From Lachnospiraceae bacterium (GTDB taxonomy: Bacteria; Bacillota; Clostridia; Lachnospirales; Lachnospiraceae), in the NCBI GenBank assembly GCA_017440375.1, contig JAFSHK010000051.1:1-47322 (forward strand): DNA of 47,322 nt. The letters run 5' to 3'. The translations under genes were made by a program, and so were the position numbers. The notes under the pieces were generated by a model. The model was not told where the DNA came from, searched no databases, and saw only the letters and a list, made by a program, of their open reading frames with translations. Positions 26,565-35,090 of this stretch are shown here, piece after piece. The stretch's first letter is position 1, and every line of letters starts with the position of its first letter.

Positions 26565-29030
26565 ATGGAATTTATTATAAGAGGTATTAGAACAGAATTG
26601 GATAAAGAAAGCTGTTTCCATGGTGTAAGTGAGAGTATCGCAACTGACTTGGCAAATGGAGCACCTGATATTCGAAGAGTAATAGATAGTCTGGATAAGT
26701 TAGGAAAGTTTTTGATTCAGGAAGAAGAGTTTCTGGTTCCGGAGCTTATGGAACTTGGATTCTCAAGAGAAGAAGCAATGCAGATAAAAAGAGAATCTAT
26801 TTCGGTTTTGTCTGCAGAAGAATTATTTAAGAAGGTGAAAAGAGAACTTGGTGAGCTTCCATTTGAAATTAACAGATTAAGCACACGTGAAGAAGAGTTC
26901 GAAGGATGGATGCCGATAGGGGTTCTTGGGCATGTCACCAGTTCCAATGATGCGATGCTTCCATTTTTCAGTTCCGTAGAGGGTATTCTTGCAGGAAATA
27001 TCAATGTGATAAAGACAGCAACAGGTGCCCACAAGGTGGCAATGACAATGGTGGAAAAACTTTGTGAAATCGATGAGACACTTTGTCCGTATTTCTATGT
27101 ATTTCCGTTATCATCCAAGGATGAGGAATTGTTACAAACGATGTTTTCACTATGTAATGCAATTGCTGTATGGGGCTCTGATAGTGCAACCGCAGGAGTA
27201 CGGAAACTGGCTCCGGCAGGAGTGAAAATTGTAGAATGGGGAAATCGTATCAGTTTTGCTTATTTTACCCAAAAAGGATGCAACACAGAAAGACTGAAGG
27301 GATTAGCGGAGGACGTATGTGTCAATGACCAACAGGCATGTAGCGCACCGCAGCTTGTTTTCTACGAAACAGATAGTAGAGAAGAACTGGAATTATTTGC
27401 AGAGGAAATGATGAAGGTATTGCAGGAGGTTTCTGATACGTATCCGATTCATCCTGTTTCACAGGCGGAACAGGCGGAACTTACCACACAAATCCAGTTA
27501 TGCCACTTGGATGAGATGATGGGAGAAGCAAAGCTGCTTGAAGGGGATGGATGCCGTATTTTTGTAAAATATGACAATGAACTTTGCGCATCACCTTTGT
27601 ACCGTACCTTGCTTGTGAAAGCGATAAAACGAGAGGATGTTATTTCTGTTTTAAGACCGTTTCGTTCTTATCTGCAAAGTGTAGGACTTGCTTGTGATAG
27701 AGAAGAAATTGCAGCACTTACGAGTCTTTTGTTATCGGGTGGTGTGAACAGGATTACGGAACCGGGGCTTATGATGGGTGGCTATACAGGAGAGCCTCAT
27801 GACGGTGTATATGCTTTGACTCATTATCTCAAAAGAGTAAGTTTGATTTCCAAAGACTTGCCAAAGGGTAGTATGTCATTGAGCGAGATGACAGATATGA
27901 GAAAAGCACCATTTGAGACGGGAACACCTTTGCTTCGAAAGGATGATTTTCCATCCAAAAGAGAGATTGAAAGGAAAGGTTATTTGCTATTGAAAAGCGG
28001 AGGCAGCTCCGGAAAGGCTAAGTATGCACCACATTCTTATGATGATGCACAGGTTACATATGATGAGGCGGCACGCTTCATTATTGCGGCAGGAGTTGAT
28101 CCGAAGAAAGATGTATGTATGAATCTTTTTTATGCCGGTGATTTGTATGGTGGTTTTATCAGTATTTACGAAGCTTTGAAAACGGCAGATATTATTCAGC
28201 TACCGATGACAGCGGAGATGGATATGAAGCATGTGGCAGAGGAAATTATATCCAATCATGTCAATGTACTGTTGGGAATGCCTACTTATTTGCTACGACT
28301 TTTCAGGGAACAAAAGGAAGCACTTCAGGAATATGGTAAAATTGAAATTGTCCTTTATGGTGGGGAACATTTTGACCCGGTTCAGATGGAATATCTGAAG
28401 AAAACATTTCATATTAAGAGAATCTCTTCTCTTGGATATGGTTGTAATGAAATTGGTTCCATGGGGTATGCCTGTGAGTGTTGTGAGGGAAGTATTCATC
28501 ACGTTGTGGCAAGCAAATATCTTGAAATATTAAAGATGGATAAAGATGAACCGGTGGAAGAGGGCGAAATAGGAAGACTTGTCTGGACTCCGGTTGATCA
28601 GGAAAATATCGGTATCAAACGATATGAAATCGGGGACTTAGGGCGTTTTATAAAGGAACCTTGTAAATGCGGAAGAGTTGCACCGAGATTTGAGTTACTA
28701 GGCAGATTTGGTGATATTTTCAAATTTGCAACCAATTATATCAATTATAAAAATATTAAGTCCGTATTTTCTGAGAAAATGGGATATACAGGATGGTTAC
28801 AGATTCTTCTGGATTACGATACCATCAGTTGTATGACTATTTGTGTGGAGAGCGATTTTGCATACTCCGGAGCAGATGCATTGAAAATTCTTATGGAAAA
28901 TTATGCTGAAATTGCGGAATGCATACATGATGAGACAGGATCGGTACGAGTGGTTTGTCAGGAGCGCGATGTATTTGTATTAAGCAGTGGTGGCGGAAAA
29001 GTCAGAAGTGTAGTGGATAGAAGAGTGTAA
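26565..29030 (+). CDS. LuxC-like acyl reductase fused to a PaaK-like adenylating domain
   Basis: Residues about 1-440 match LuxC, an NADPH-dependent reductase with an aldehyde-dehydrogenase fold. GWMPIGVLGHVTSSNDAMLPFF lies at about 114-135 and KTATGAHKVA near 150. The probable catalytic cysteine is C259 in NDQQACSAPQ. Residues about 470-821 are a complete adenylate-forming domain. Its loop SGGSSGKAKYAP is near 478, FYAGDLYGG and GYGCNEIGSMGY follow, then CKCGRVAPRFELLGRFGD near 698, and a C-terminal GGGKVRSVVDRR carries the expected catalytic Lys. LuxC alone is about 480 aa, so this is a true fusion. It could activate and reduce an acid in one chain, or receive acyl groups from the LuxE-like protein. 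I see no carrier domain. Confidence 0.85.
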   Translation: MEFIIRGIRTELDKESCFHGVSESIATDLANGAPDIRRVIDSLDKLGKFLIQEEEFLVPELMELGFSREEAMQIKRESISVLSAEELFKKVKRELGELPFEINRLSTREEEFEGWMPIGVLGHVTSSNDAMLPFFSSVEGILAGNINVIKTATGAHKVAMTMVEKLCEIDETLCPYFYVFPLSSKDEELLQTMFSLCNAIAVWGSDSATAGVRKLAPAGVKIVEWGNRISFAYFTQKGCNTERLKGLAEDVCVNDQQACSAPQLVFYETDSREELELFAEEMMKVLQEVSDTYPIHPVSQAEQAELTTQIQLCHLDEMMGEAKLLEGDGCRIFVKYDNELCASPLYRTLLVKAIKREDVISVLRPFRSYLQSVGLACDREEIAALTSLLLSGGVNRITEPGLMMGGYTGEPHDGVYALTHYLKRVSLISKDLPKGSMSLSEMTDMRKAPFETGTPLLRKDDFPSKREIERKGYLLLKSGGSSGKAKYAPHSYDDAQVTYDEAARFIIAAGVDPKKDVCMNLFYAGDLYGGFISIYEALKTADIIQLPMTAEMDMKHVAEEIISNHVNVLLGMPTYLLRLFREQKEALQEYGKIEIVLYGGEHFDPVQMEYLKKTFHIKRISSLGYGCNEIGSMGYACECCEGSIHHVVASKYLEILKMDKDEPVEEGEIGRLVWTPVDQENIGIKRYEIGDLGRFIKEPCKCGRVAPRFELLGRFGDIFKFATNYINYKNIKSVFSEKMGYTGWLQILLDYDTISCMTICVESDFAYSGADALKILMENYAEIAECIHDETGSVRVVCQERDVFVLSSGGGKVRSVVDRRV

Positions 29031-29045
29031 GGACGGGGAGTTATC

Positions 29046-30746
29046 ATGGAAAAAATGTATTATTATAAGCACAATCCCATTGTGAAAAATATTTTCTTTA
29101 CCATGCTTGTTCCTACGATTCTTATGAATCTGACAACAGCACTGGCAAGTTTTGCGGATACGGTAATTATTGGTTATTTTTTGGATGATTTATCGCTGTC
29201 GGTGGTTACGTTTGCGACGCCTATTTATATGATTATTAATACGTTTGCATCTTTGTATGCAGTGGGAGGTTCCATTGCAATGAGCATTGACTCCGGAAAA
29301 GGTGATAAGGAAACAGCCAATGAGGCGTTTAGCATTTCCCTGGAATTAATTGCTTTGACAGGATGTCTGTTGCTTTTATCAGGTATTTTCTTTGGCAGAC
29401 AGATAACGGTATGGTTAGGAGCAGGGGAAGAAGTGTTTGAGATGGTTTATGCTTATGCTATGATCATATTGGTGAGCGCACCTGTATTTATGTTAAATAT
29501 TGGCCTTGCCTTTTTTGTACGAAATGATGGACGTCCAACACTTTCTATGGTAGGGATGTTTCTCTCCATCGTTGTAAATATCGTGTTTGATATCGTATTT
29601 ATCGGAGTGATGAATCTTGGCGTAGCCGGTGCTGCTTATGCAACAGTACTTGGGCAGCTTGTGAGTGTAATTGTAATAGCAAGTCACTTTTTTACTTCCA
29701 GAAATACGTTGAAGTTTCATTTTGTAGTGAATGGAATTGTATTTCGAATTATAAAAAACGGCGCCAGTACCGCATTGCATTTTGTATATCAGTTTCTGAC
29801 CATTCTCATTATGAATCATTATGTGGTGAGTCTGGCAGGAACTAGCGGAGTTGTTGTTTATACGGTTGTGTTCAATCTTTATACGGTTTCGCTTGCTTTG
29901 TTCGAAGGATTAAGCCAGACAATACAGCCTATGGTAAGTCTTTATTATGGCGAAAAAAGCCATAGGAAAATAAAAGATACTTTGCGACTGGTTTTTCTTA
30001 CCACGATTGTTATTTGTGGTACAGTAACGATTGGACTGGAAATTGCACCACAAATTGTTCCTACCGTTTTCGGTGTCAGTGAGGTAGCACTTTTGGAGCA
30101 ATCGGTACTTGCAGTTCGCATTTATGGAACAAGCATGATAATTATGACAATCAATGTTGTGATTGGTTATTATCTGCAGTCAACAGAAAACAGTTTTATG
30201 TCTGCTGTACTGGTTAGTTTCAGATGTTTTGCGTTATTCCTCGGCAGTGCCTTTGTACTGGGTAAGATATTTGGTATGAATGGTGTGTGGGGCGCTTATA
30301 CGTCGGCGGAAGTCATTACCTTTATGATTTTCCTTTTAATGAATCAGATAAAAAGGATGAGGCTAAGGAAGGATGGGATAGAAGCAGATGTATTTTTATT
30401 GAATAAGGAAATTGAAAAGAATACAAGCTGTTTTACTTTATGCTGTCAAAATGACGATTTTCAGGAGTATAGAAAGGTTATTTTAAAGCAGGAAGAAAAC
30501 TATCCGGATATTTCAGAAGCTGTTTTTTTAGATGTGGAGCAGTATCTTTTACAGCTTGAAAAATGTAAAACAAAGGAAAAGGATAAGTATATTGAAGTTG
30601 AAATAAACGGAAAAGAGCAGAAAGTGATTGTAAGAGATAATTTAAATCACAGTGTATTGCAGGAAAATATACAGAATTCCATTCAACATGGAAGCAAAGT
30701 GGAATATGGACCGGTGTTAGGGTGGAATAGAATTTGTGTGGAGTGA
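29046..30746 (+). CDS. MATE family transporter with a cytosolic C-terminal extension
   Basis: Residues about 1-445 form a MATE-type antiporter with some 12 membrane helices. Typical elements are VPTILMNLTTALASFADTVI at the start, ASFADT on helix 1 and FFVRNDGRPTLSM in the middle. Such transporters export small molecules using Na+ or H+. Residues about 446-566 are an extra soluble domain that ends YGPVLGWNRI. It resembles a shortened GHKL/anti-sigma-type ATPase fold known as a tail on some clostridial MATE proteins, but no clear ATP-binding box is left. It lies between the reductase and the ATPase-GNAT gene, so the cluster product or a precursor is a plausible cargo. Confidence 0.88.
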   Translation: MEKMYYYKHNPIVKNIFFTMLVPTILMNLTTALASFADTVIIGYFLDDLSLSVVTFATPIYMIINTFASLYAVGGSIAMSIDSGKGDKETANEAFSISLELIALTGCLLLLSGIFFGRQITVWLGAGEEVFEMVYAYAMIILVSAPVFMLNIGLAFFVRNDGRPTLSMVGMFLSIVVNIVFDIVFIGVMNLGVAGAAYATVLGQLVSVIVIASHFFTSRNTLKFHFVVNGIVFRIIKNGASTALHFVYQFLTILIMNHYVVSLAGTSGVVVYTVVFNLYTVSLALFEGLSQTIQPMVSLYYGEKSHRKIKDTLRLVFLTTIVICGTVTIGLEIAPQIVPTVFGVSEVALLEQSVLAVRIYGTSMIIMTINVVIGYYLQSTENSFMSAVLVSFRCFALFLGSAFVLGKIFGMNGVWGAYTSAEVITFMIFLLMNQIKRMRLRKDGIEADVFLLNKEIEKNTSCFTLCCQNDDFQEYRKVILKQEENYPDISEAVFLDVEQYLLQLEKCKTKEKDKYIEVEINGKEQKVIVRDNLNHSVLQENIQNSIQHGSKVEYGPVLGWNRICVE

Positions 30747-30753
30747 GGTAAAA

Positions 30754-32202
30754 ATGGAAACAAAGAAAATTGCAGCACTTGAAATATGGAATAACAAACG
30801 TTATGTAGATGCTACATTGAGTTTTATGGATGCTATTATTGGCAGGCTCGATATTCCAAGATATCATTCATTTCGATTTGTTGTTGGGGAAATTTTAAAA
30901 CAAAGGATGGAGAATGCTTATCCTGACAACAGAGGAAAAATAAATATAGAAATATATTTGAAAGATACTTTTTTTGAAGTTTCTATCAGGGATAAGGGCA
31001 TACCGGGATGGTCTGATTTTTCTTATGATAAAGAGCGAATTGCAAGTGATAAACAAGATTTGCGTAATTACATATTGGGTGCCTGCGTGGATGGAGTCGG
31101 TATGGAGAAGTTGGGAAGAGAGGGACAAAGAATTTATGTCCGTCTAAGAACTAAGAATCCGATTCAGTTCAAAAGACCGCAGCCCTATAAACCGATGGAA
31201 GTACTTGATACGAATATAAGTATTCGTCCGGTTGTGACACAAGAGGATATTATCGAAGCAATTCGTTGTATTTATAGTGAATACGGCTATTCCTATTCCT
31301 ATGAGAGATTATATTATGTGGACTCTTTCAAGCAGTTAATAGAAGAGAAAGAGATTATGTCTTTTCTTGCCGTGAATGAACACGGACAGATTGCCGGACA
31401 TTTTGCACTGACCTTTTCTGAGCAGTATAAAAATATGCCGGAAATTTCGAATGCAGTGATTCGAAAAGAATTTCGTGGACTTGGATTATTGGCGAGATTC
31501 ATAGATTATTGTATTAAGATTGCTAAAGAGCAGAATTTCAGAGCATTGATGGGACAGCCGGTTGCCTTTCATCCAATGTCACAGAAAGCTTTGTTGAAAG
31601 CCGGATTTACAGCAACTTCTCTCCTAATGTCTTATATTGGTTCTGATTTAGAGAGTGAGTATAATAAAAATGATGAGCGACTGGATTTGTGTGCTTGTGT
31701 GCGAATTATAGATTCTAATGCATATAGTAAGGTTTATGCGCCAAGAGAGTTAGAATGCTGGCTTCATAAGATATATGACAGACTGGGATGGCAGTATGAT
31801 TTTTGTGATGATTTTAAACTAGCCGATAGTACGGAAATTAATATTGAGAATCAGGATGCTTTGAAAATTACGAAAATAATGCTTAGTGAGGCGGCTGATG
31901 ATTTGGAATCTATATTGCAGGAGGCTATTCATAATACCGTTCGAAAGAAAAATGAAATGATAGAATTGGTTATTTCTATGAATTCTCCTAGTTGTGATTA
32001 TGGATATCAGATAGCCAAGAAGTGTGACTTTGTAGTGGCAGGAGTTATTCCGGGAGGAGAAAACGGTGATTATCTTATTATGCAGATGTTGAATGGCGAG
32101 GAATTTGAGTATGACAAGCTAGTAACGGTTGGCGAGTTTGAAGAATTGAAAGAAGATATTATAGACCTGATTAGCAAGCAGAGCGGAGAGGAGTCGTTAT
32201 GA
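30754..32202 (+). CDS. GHKL-type ATPase / GNAT acetyltransferase fusion protein
   Basis: The 482-aa protein has three parts. Residues about 1-145 look like an anti-sigma/SpoIIAB-type ATPase: VVGEILKQRMENAY as N-box, D80-K-G82-I-P84 as G1 box, and a VGMEKLG turn. Residues about 150-325 look like a GNAT acyltransferase, with the acyl-CoA loop in AVIRKEFRGLGLLARFID and FHPMSQKALLKAGF. Residues about 325-482 repeat an alpha/beta pattern (AYSKVYAPRELECW) that I cannot name. ATG 30754 is used because GAGG lies just before it; an in-frame GTG at 30736 would overlap the MATE gene. It ends in a 4-nt ATGA overlap with the next ligase gene. Sensing, partner switching and acyl transfer are all possible. 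Confidence 0.7.
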   Translation: METKKIAALEIWNNKRYVDATLSFMDAIIGRLDIPRYHSFRFVVGEILKQRMENAYPDNRGKINIEIYLKDTFFEVSIRDKGIPGWSDFSYDKERIASDKQDLRNYILGACVDGVGMEKLGREGQRIYVRLRTKNPIQFKRPQPYKPMEVLDTNISIRPVVTQEDIIEAIRCIYSEYGYSYSYERLYYVDSFKQLIEEKEIMSFLAVNEHGQIAGHFALTFSEQYKNMPEISNAVIRKEFRGLGLLARFIDYCIKIAKEQNFRALMGQPVAFHPMSQKALLKAGFTATSLLMSYIGSDLESEYNKNDERLDLCACVRIIDSNAYSKVYAPRELECWLHKIYDRLGWQYDFCDDFKLADSTEINIENQDALKITKIMLSEAADDLESILQEAIHNTVRKKNEMIELVISMNSPSCDYGYQIAKKCDFVVAGVIPGGENGDYLIMQMLNGEEFEYDKLVTVGEFEELKEDIIDLISKQSGEESL

Positions 32203-33452
32203 GTGTTAAGACTTATTCATTAAATGAGATTATCAGTTATGCCAGAAGTCATTCAAAGTATTATGCTGATTTATACAAGGATATTCCGGAGAATGCTTCC
32301 CTTGAGGAGCTTCCGTTTATTGATCAGGATGATTTCTGGGAACATTGTGACCAAGATGGAGGAAGTGTTGCAACAAGACCGCAAACAGACGGACAAATAT
32401 TTAAAAGTGGCGGAACAACAGGAGATCCCAAATATTCTTTGTATACGGCTGAAGAATGGCAGACCTTGTGTGAATGTAGCGGTGCTGTTCTTACGAAGGG
32501 TGGATTGACAAACGGAACCAAAATTGCAAATCTGTTTTATGCAGGTGGTTTGTATGCCAGTTTTTTATATACATATAGTATGTTATATTTTTCTCCGGCG
32601 AAGACCATTATGTATAACCTTGCCGGAAATGTATCTATTGAAGAGATGGTAACGACTATATTAAAGCATCAGATTAACTGTCTGGCAGGTTTGCCATCTA
32701 TACTGACGAAAATGGTTTCCTATATCAATGATAATAAGCTGACAGGATTTGCAGTGGATACTGTTTATTTTGCAGGGGAAACCTTGTATCAGGATCAGCG
32801 AGACAGAATAAGTGAGGCGTTTGGAAGAGATATCGAATTCCGCTCCATTTTTTATGCATCCAATGATGGTGGGCCAATCGGATATTTTACGAAGGATTGT
32901 GGATTTAATGAGCATCGTGCTATGTCTGATTTATGCAAAATGGAATTGGTAGACCCTGATACAGGAGAGGTCATTAGAGAGATGAACAGACCGGGAGTTA
33001 TCTATATCACATCCCTTTTCAAGACGTTAATTCCGTTGATTCGATATCCGGCAGGTGATATGGGCGAATATGTAGAACCGGAAGGTGCTGCAGACCGGAA
33101 GTTTAGGATTCTTGGCAGAAGTGGTGTTGCTGCAAGAGCCGGCTATGTGACTTTATACCCTCAGGATGTGGGAGATATTTTAAATATGTGTGATATTGAA
33201 TACTATGCTTATCAAATTATTGTGACGCATAATATAAGAGATCAGTTTGTATTTAAGATTGCGGTACCAAAGGCAGATGAGAAAAATACAGAAAAGTTTT
33301 TAGAGATGTTATATAAAGAACGCAGTTTAGTAAAAGATGCCATTGATGATAATGTGCTGGATATTCCCAAAGTAGAATGGTGTCAGGCGTCAGAACTTGA
33401 ATACAACGAAAGAACCGGTAAATTAAAGGTTATTATTGATAAGAGAAAATAG
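32199..33452 (+). CDS. PaaK-like adenylate-forming ligase
   Basis: This 417-aa protein belongs to the phenylacetate-CoA ligase-like group of adenylate-forming enzymes. It shows the loop KSGGTTGDPKYS near residue 69, NLFYAGGLYASF, YFAGETLYQDQ, IRYPAGDMGEY and a C-terminal TGKLKVIIDKR with the expected catalytic Lys. It resembles the C-terminal half of the LuxC-like fusion in order and motif spacing, so the two are probably paralogues. Its ATG lies inside the stop of the preceding gene, so translation is coupled. Such enzymes activate a carboxylic acid as an adenylate for transfer to CoA, a carrier or a protein; the acid is unknown. No terminator follows closely. Confidence 0.85.
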   Translation: MSVKTYSLNEIISYARSHSKYYADLYKDIPENASLEELPFIDQDDFWEHCDQDGGSVATRPQTDGQIFKSGGTTGDPKYSLYTAEEWQTLCECSGAVLTKGGLTNGTKIANLFYAGGLYASFLYTYSMLYFSPAKTIMYNLAGNVSIEEMVTTILKHQINCLAGLPSILTKMVSYINDNKLTGFAVDTVYFAGETLYQDQRDRISEAFGRDIEFRSIFYASNDGGPIGYFTKDCGFNEHRAMSDLCKMELVDPDTGEVIREMNRPGVIYITSLFKTLIPLIRYPAGDMGEYVEPEGAADRKFRILGRSGVAARAGYVTLYPQDVGDILNMCDIEYYAYQIIVTHNIRDQFVFKIAVPKADEKNTEKFLEMLYKERSLVKDAIDDNVLDIPKVEWCQASELEYNERTGKLKVIIDKRK

Positions 33453-33473
33453 TCAAATGTAATAGAAAGGCTG

Positions 33474-33499
33474 TAGAAAATCCCCATTTTATCCGATAT
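33474..33499 (+). promoter_or_regulatory. Sigma-D (FliA)-like promoter
   Basis: TAGA (33474-33477), a 14-nt spacer and TCCGATAT (33492-33499) fit the motility sigma-factor consensus (TAAA, about 14-15 nt, GCCGATAT) with one mismatch in each box. It lies 62 nt before the following gene. This is a motif match only. Confidence 0.45.
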
Positions 33500-33561
33500 A
33501 TCTTATAAGGCAATAGTGCAATCAGAAATGGATTTCGAACATGGTCAAAGGAGGGCGAAGC

Positions 33562-34335
33562 ATGAGTAAGATAGGTGGATATGGTGTATACCAGAGTTTG
33601 TACGAAAATAGTGTAAATGCCAAAAAAACAAAAGAGACGAAACAGACGGATAAGCAGAATGTTACAGAGACGCAAGTTGCAAAAGCAGAAAAGGCTGACA
33701 AGGAAAATAAAGTTCAGCTAAGTAAGAAAGCGCAAGAACTTCTGGAAGAACTGAAAAAGACATATGGCAATATGGACTTCATGGTAGCGGATTATGAAAG
33801 TGATGAAGAAGCAGCAGCTTATCTGGCAAGAGGAACGAAAGAATACAGTGTTCTGATTGAGCCGGAAACATTGGAGGCAATGGCGGCTGATGAAGAAACA
33901 AAGAATAAATATATTGGTATTTTGGATGATGCAGTTGGTAAACTTTCTGATATGAAAGAACAATTGGGTGATAAAGAGGAAGAGGTAACTCATATTGGTA
34001 TGTCGATAGACGGAGACGGCAATGTAACTTTTTTTGCTGAGTTAGAGAAAGTTAGTGAACGTCAGAAAGAATTTGTCGAGAAAATGCAAGAGAGCAAAAA
34101 GGCCGAGAAAGAGGAACAAGAAGAAAACGGCGAAAAAGCGGTCAACACAAAAACGGACGATAAGAGCGTAGAGGCAAGTACATCGGCATATAAAGCTTTC
34201 GATAAAACGAAAAAAACAAGAGTTGAGGCCGGTTCCATAGAAGAACTGTTGGAGAAAATCAAAGCAGTGGACTGGGAGCAGGTGAAGGGCGAGGAAATAC
34301 CGGAAAGCGGTAGTCGTTTTGATTTTACTGTTTAA
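33562..34335 (+). CDS. DUF6033-like protein of unknown function
   Basis: The 257-aa soluble protein starts MSKIGGYGVYQSLYENS at ATG 33562, 6 nt after AAAGGAGGG. An in-frame ATG at 33541 lies before that site and is unlikely. A Lys/Thr-rich disordered segment (about 18-50) is followed by a conserved-looking core (about 52-180) with KTYGNMDFMVADYESDEEA, ARGTKEYSVLIEPETLE and GMSIDGDGNVTFFAELEK. I recall this pattern as DUF6033, common in Lachnospiraceae, without a known role. The rest is charged and Lys/Glu rich. A FliA-like promoter upstream would make it a late motility gene; this is inference. Confidence 0.72.
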   Translation: MSKIGGYGVYQSLYENSVNAKKTKETKQTDKQNVTETQVAKAEKADKENKVQLSKKAQELLEELKKTYGNMDFMVADYESDEEAAAYLARGTKEYSVLIEPETLEAMAADEETKNKYIGILDDAVGKLSDMKEQLGDKEEEVTHIGMSIDGDGNVTFFAELEKVSERQKEFVEKMQESKKAEKEEQEENGEKAVNTKTDDKSVEASTSAYKAFDKTKKTRVEAGSIEELLEKIKAVDWEQVKGEEIPESGSRFDFTV

Positions 34336-34390
34336 TCCGGACTATGCCTCCAGATTTTATCTGATGGAGCGCGTTTAAAAGAACGAATAG

Positions 34391-34448
34391 CGGGTATACT
34401 AACCAGAAAAAGAACAACAAGATGGATTGACAGGAAGGAGTATACCCG
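34391..34448. repeat. Inverted repeat flanking the rubrerythrin promoter/ribosome binding site
   Basis: CGGGTATACT (34391-34400) and its exact complement AGTATACCCG (34439-34448) are separated by 38 bp. The left arm contains a -10-like TATACT. The right arm sits between the GGAAGGAG site and ATG 34450. It may be a regulator operator pair or, if transcribed, a hairpin occluding the start. Confidence 0.6.
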
Positions 34449-34449
34449 A

Positions 34450-35055
34450 ATGGAGTTTAGAGACAGCGAAACCAAAACAAATTTGATGCGTGCTTTTGCA
34501 GGAGAAAGTCAGGCGAGAAACCGCTATACAATAGCGGCAGGATTGGCCAGAAAAGAAAACTTATATGTGGTGGAAGCAGTATTTCGTTTCACAGCAGACC
34601 AGGAAAAGGAACATGCGGAGATTTTCTACAAGCATTTGTGGGAACTTGCCGGAGAGAACGTAGCGATTGAAGGAGAATATCCGATTGACTTAGCACATGA
34701 TGTTTCGAAATTGCTTCGTATGGCGCAGCACAATGAATACGAAGAACATGACGATGTGTATAAGAATTTTGCCAAGAAAGCAGAGGAAGAAGGATTTTCT
34801 GAGGTGGCAAATTCTTTTCGCATGATTGCAGAAATTGAAAAAACACATGGTGATCGTTTCGGTAAATTTGCGGATTGGCTGGAACAGGGGAAATTGTTTG
34901 TTTCCGATGTGAAAACAGCATGGATGTGTATGGAATGCGGTAATATTTATTACGGAACACAGGTTCCGGAGGTTTGTCCGGTTTGTCATAATGACAAAGG
35001 TTATTTCATCCGCCTTGAATTGGCACCTTATACGGCTTCTTGTGAGAAAGAATAA
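34450..35055 (+). CDS. rbr: Rubrerythrin
   Basis: Rubrerythrin reduces hydrogen peroxide in anaerobes using a di-iron centre. The 201-aa protein has the four-helix domain (about 1-155). Iron ligands sit in AGESQARNRY (E19 region), ADQEKEHAEIF, HNEYEEHDD and AEIEKTHGDRF. A C-terminal rubredoxin-like domain has CMEC and CPVC. Order and length are standard. Nearby inverted repeats suggest stress-dependent control. Confidence 0.96.
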   Translation: MEFRDSETKTNLMRAFAGESQARNRYTIAAGLARKENLYVVEAVFRFTADQEKEHAEIFYKHLWELAGENVAIEGEYPIDLAHDVSKLLRMAQHNEYEEHDDVYKNFAKKAEEEGFSEVANSFRMIAEIEKTHGDRFGKFADWLEQGKLFVSDVKTAWMCMECGNIYYGTQVPEVCPVCHNDKGYFIRLELAPYTASCEKE

Positions 35056-35090
35056 CTGGAAAGAATCAAAAAACGATATAAAAGTGAGAA

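Noticed and set aside
25433-33452. Bioluminescence (lux) operon
   Set aside because: No luciferase (luxA/luxB) or thioesterase (luxD) gene is present; only the acid-activating and reducing functions resemble lux.
34336-34380. Terminator after the DUF6033-like gene
   Set aside because: CTCC/GGAG pairing near 34348-34370 is bulged and lacks a T-run.
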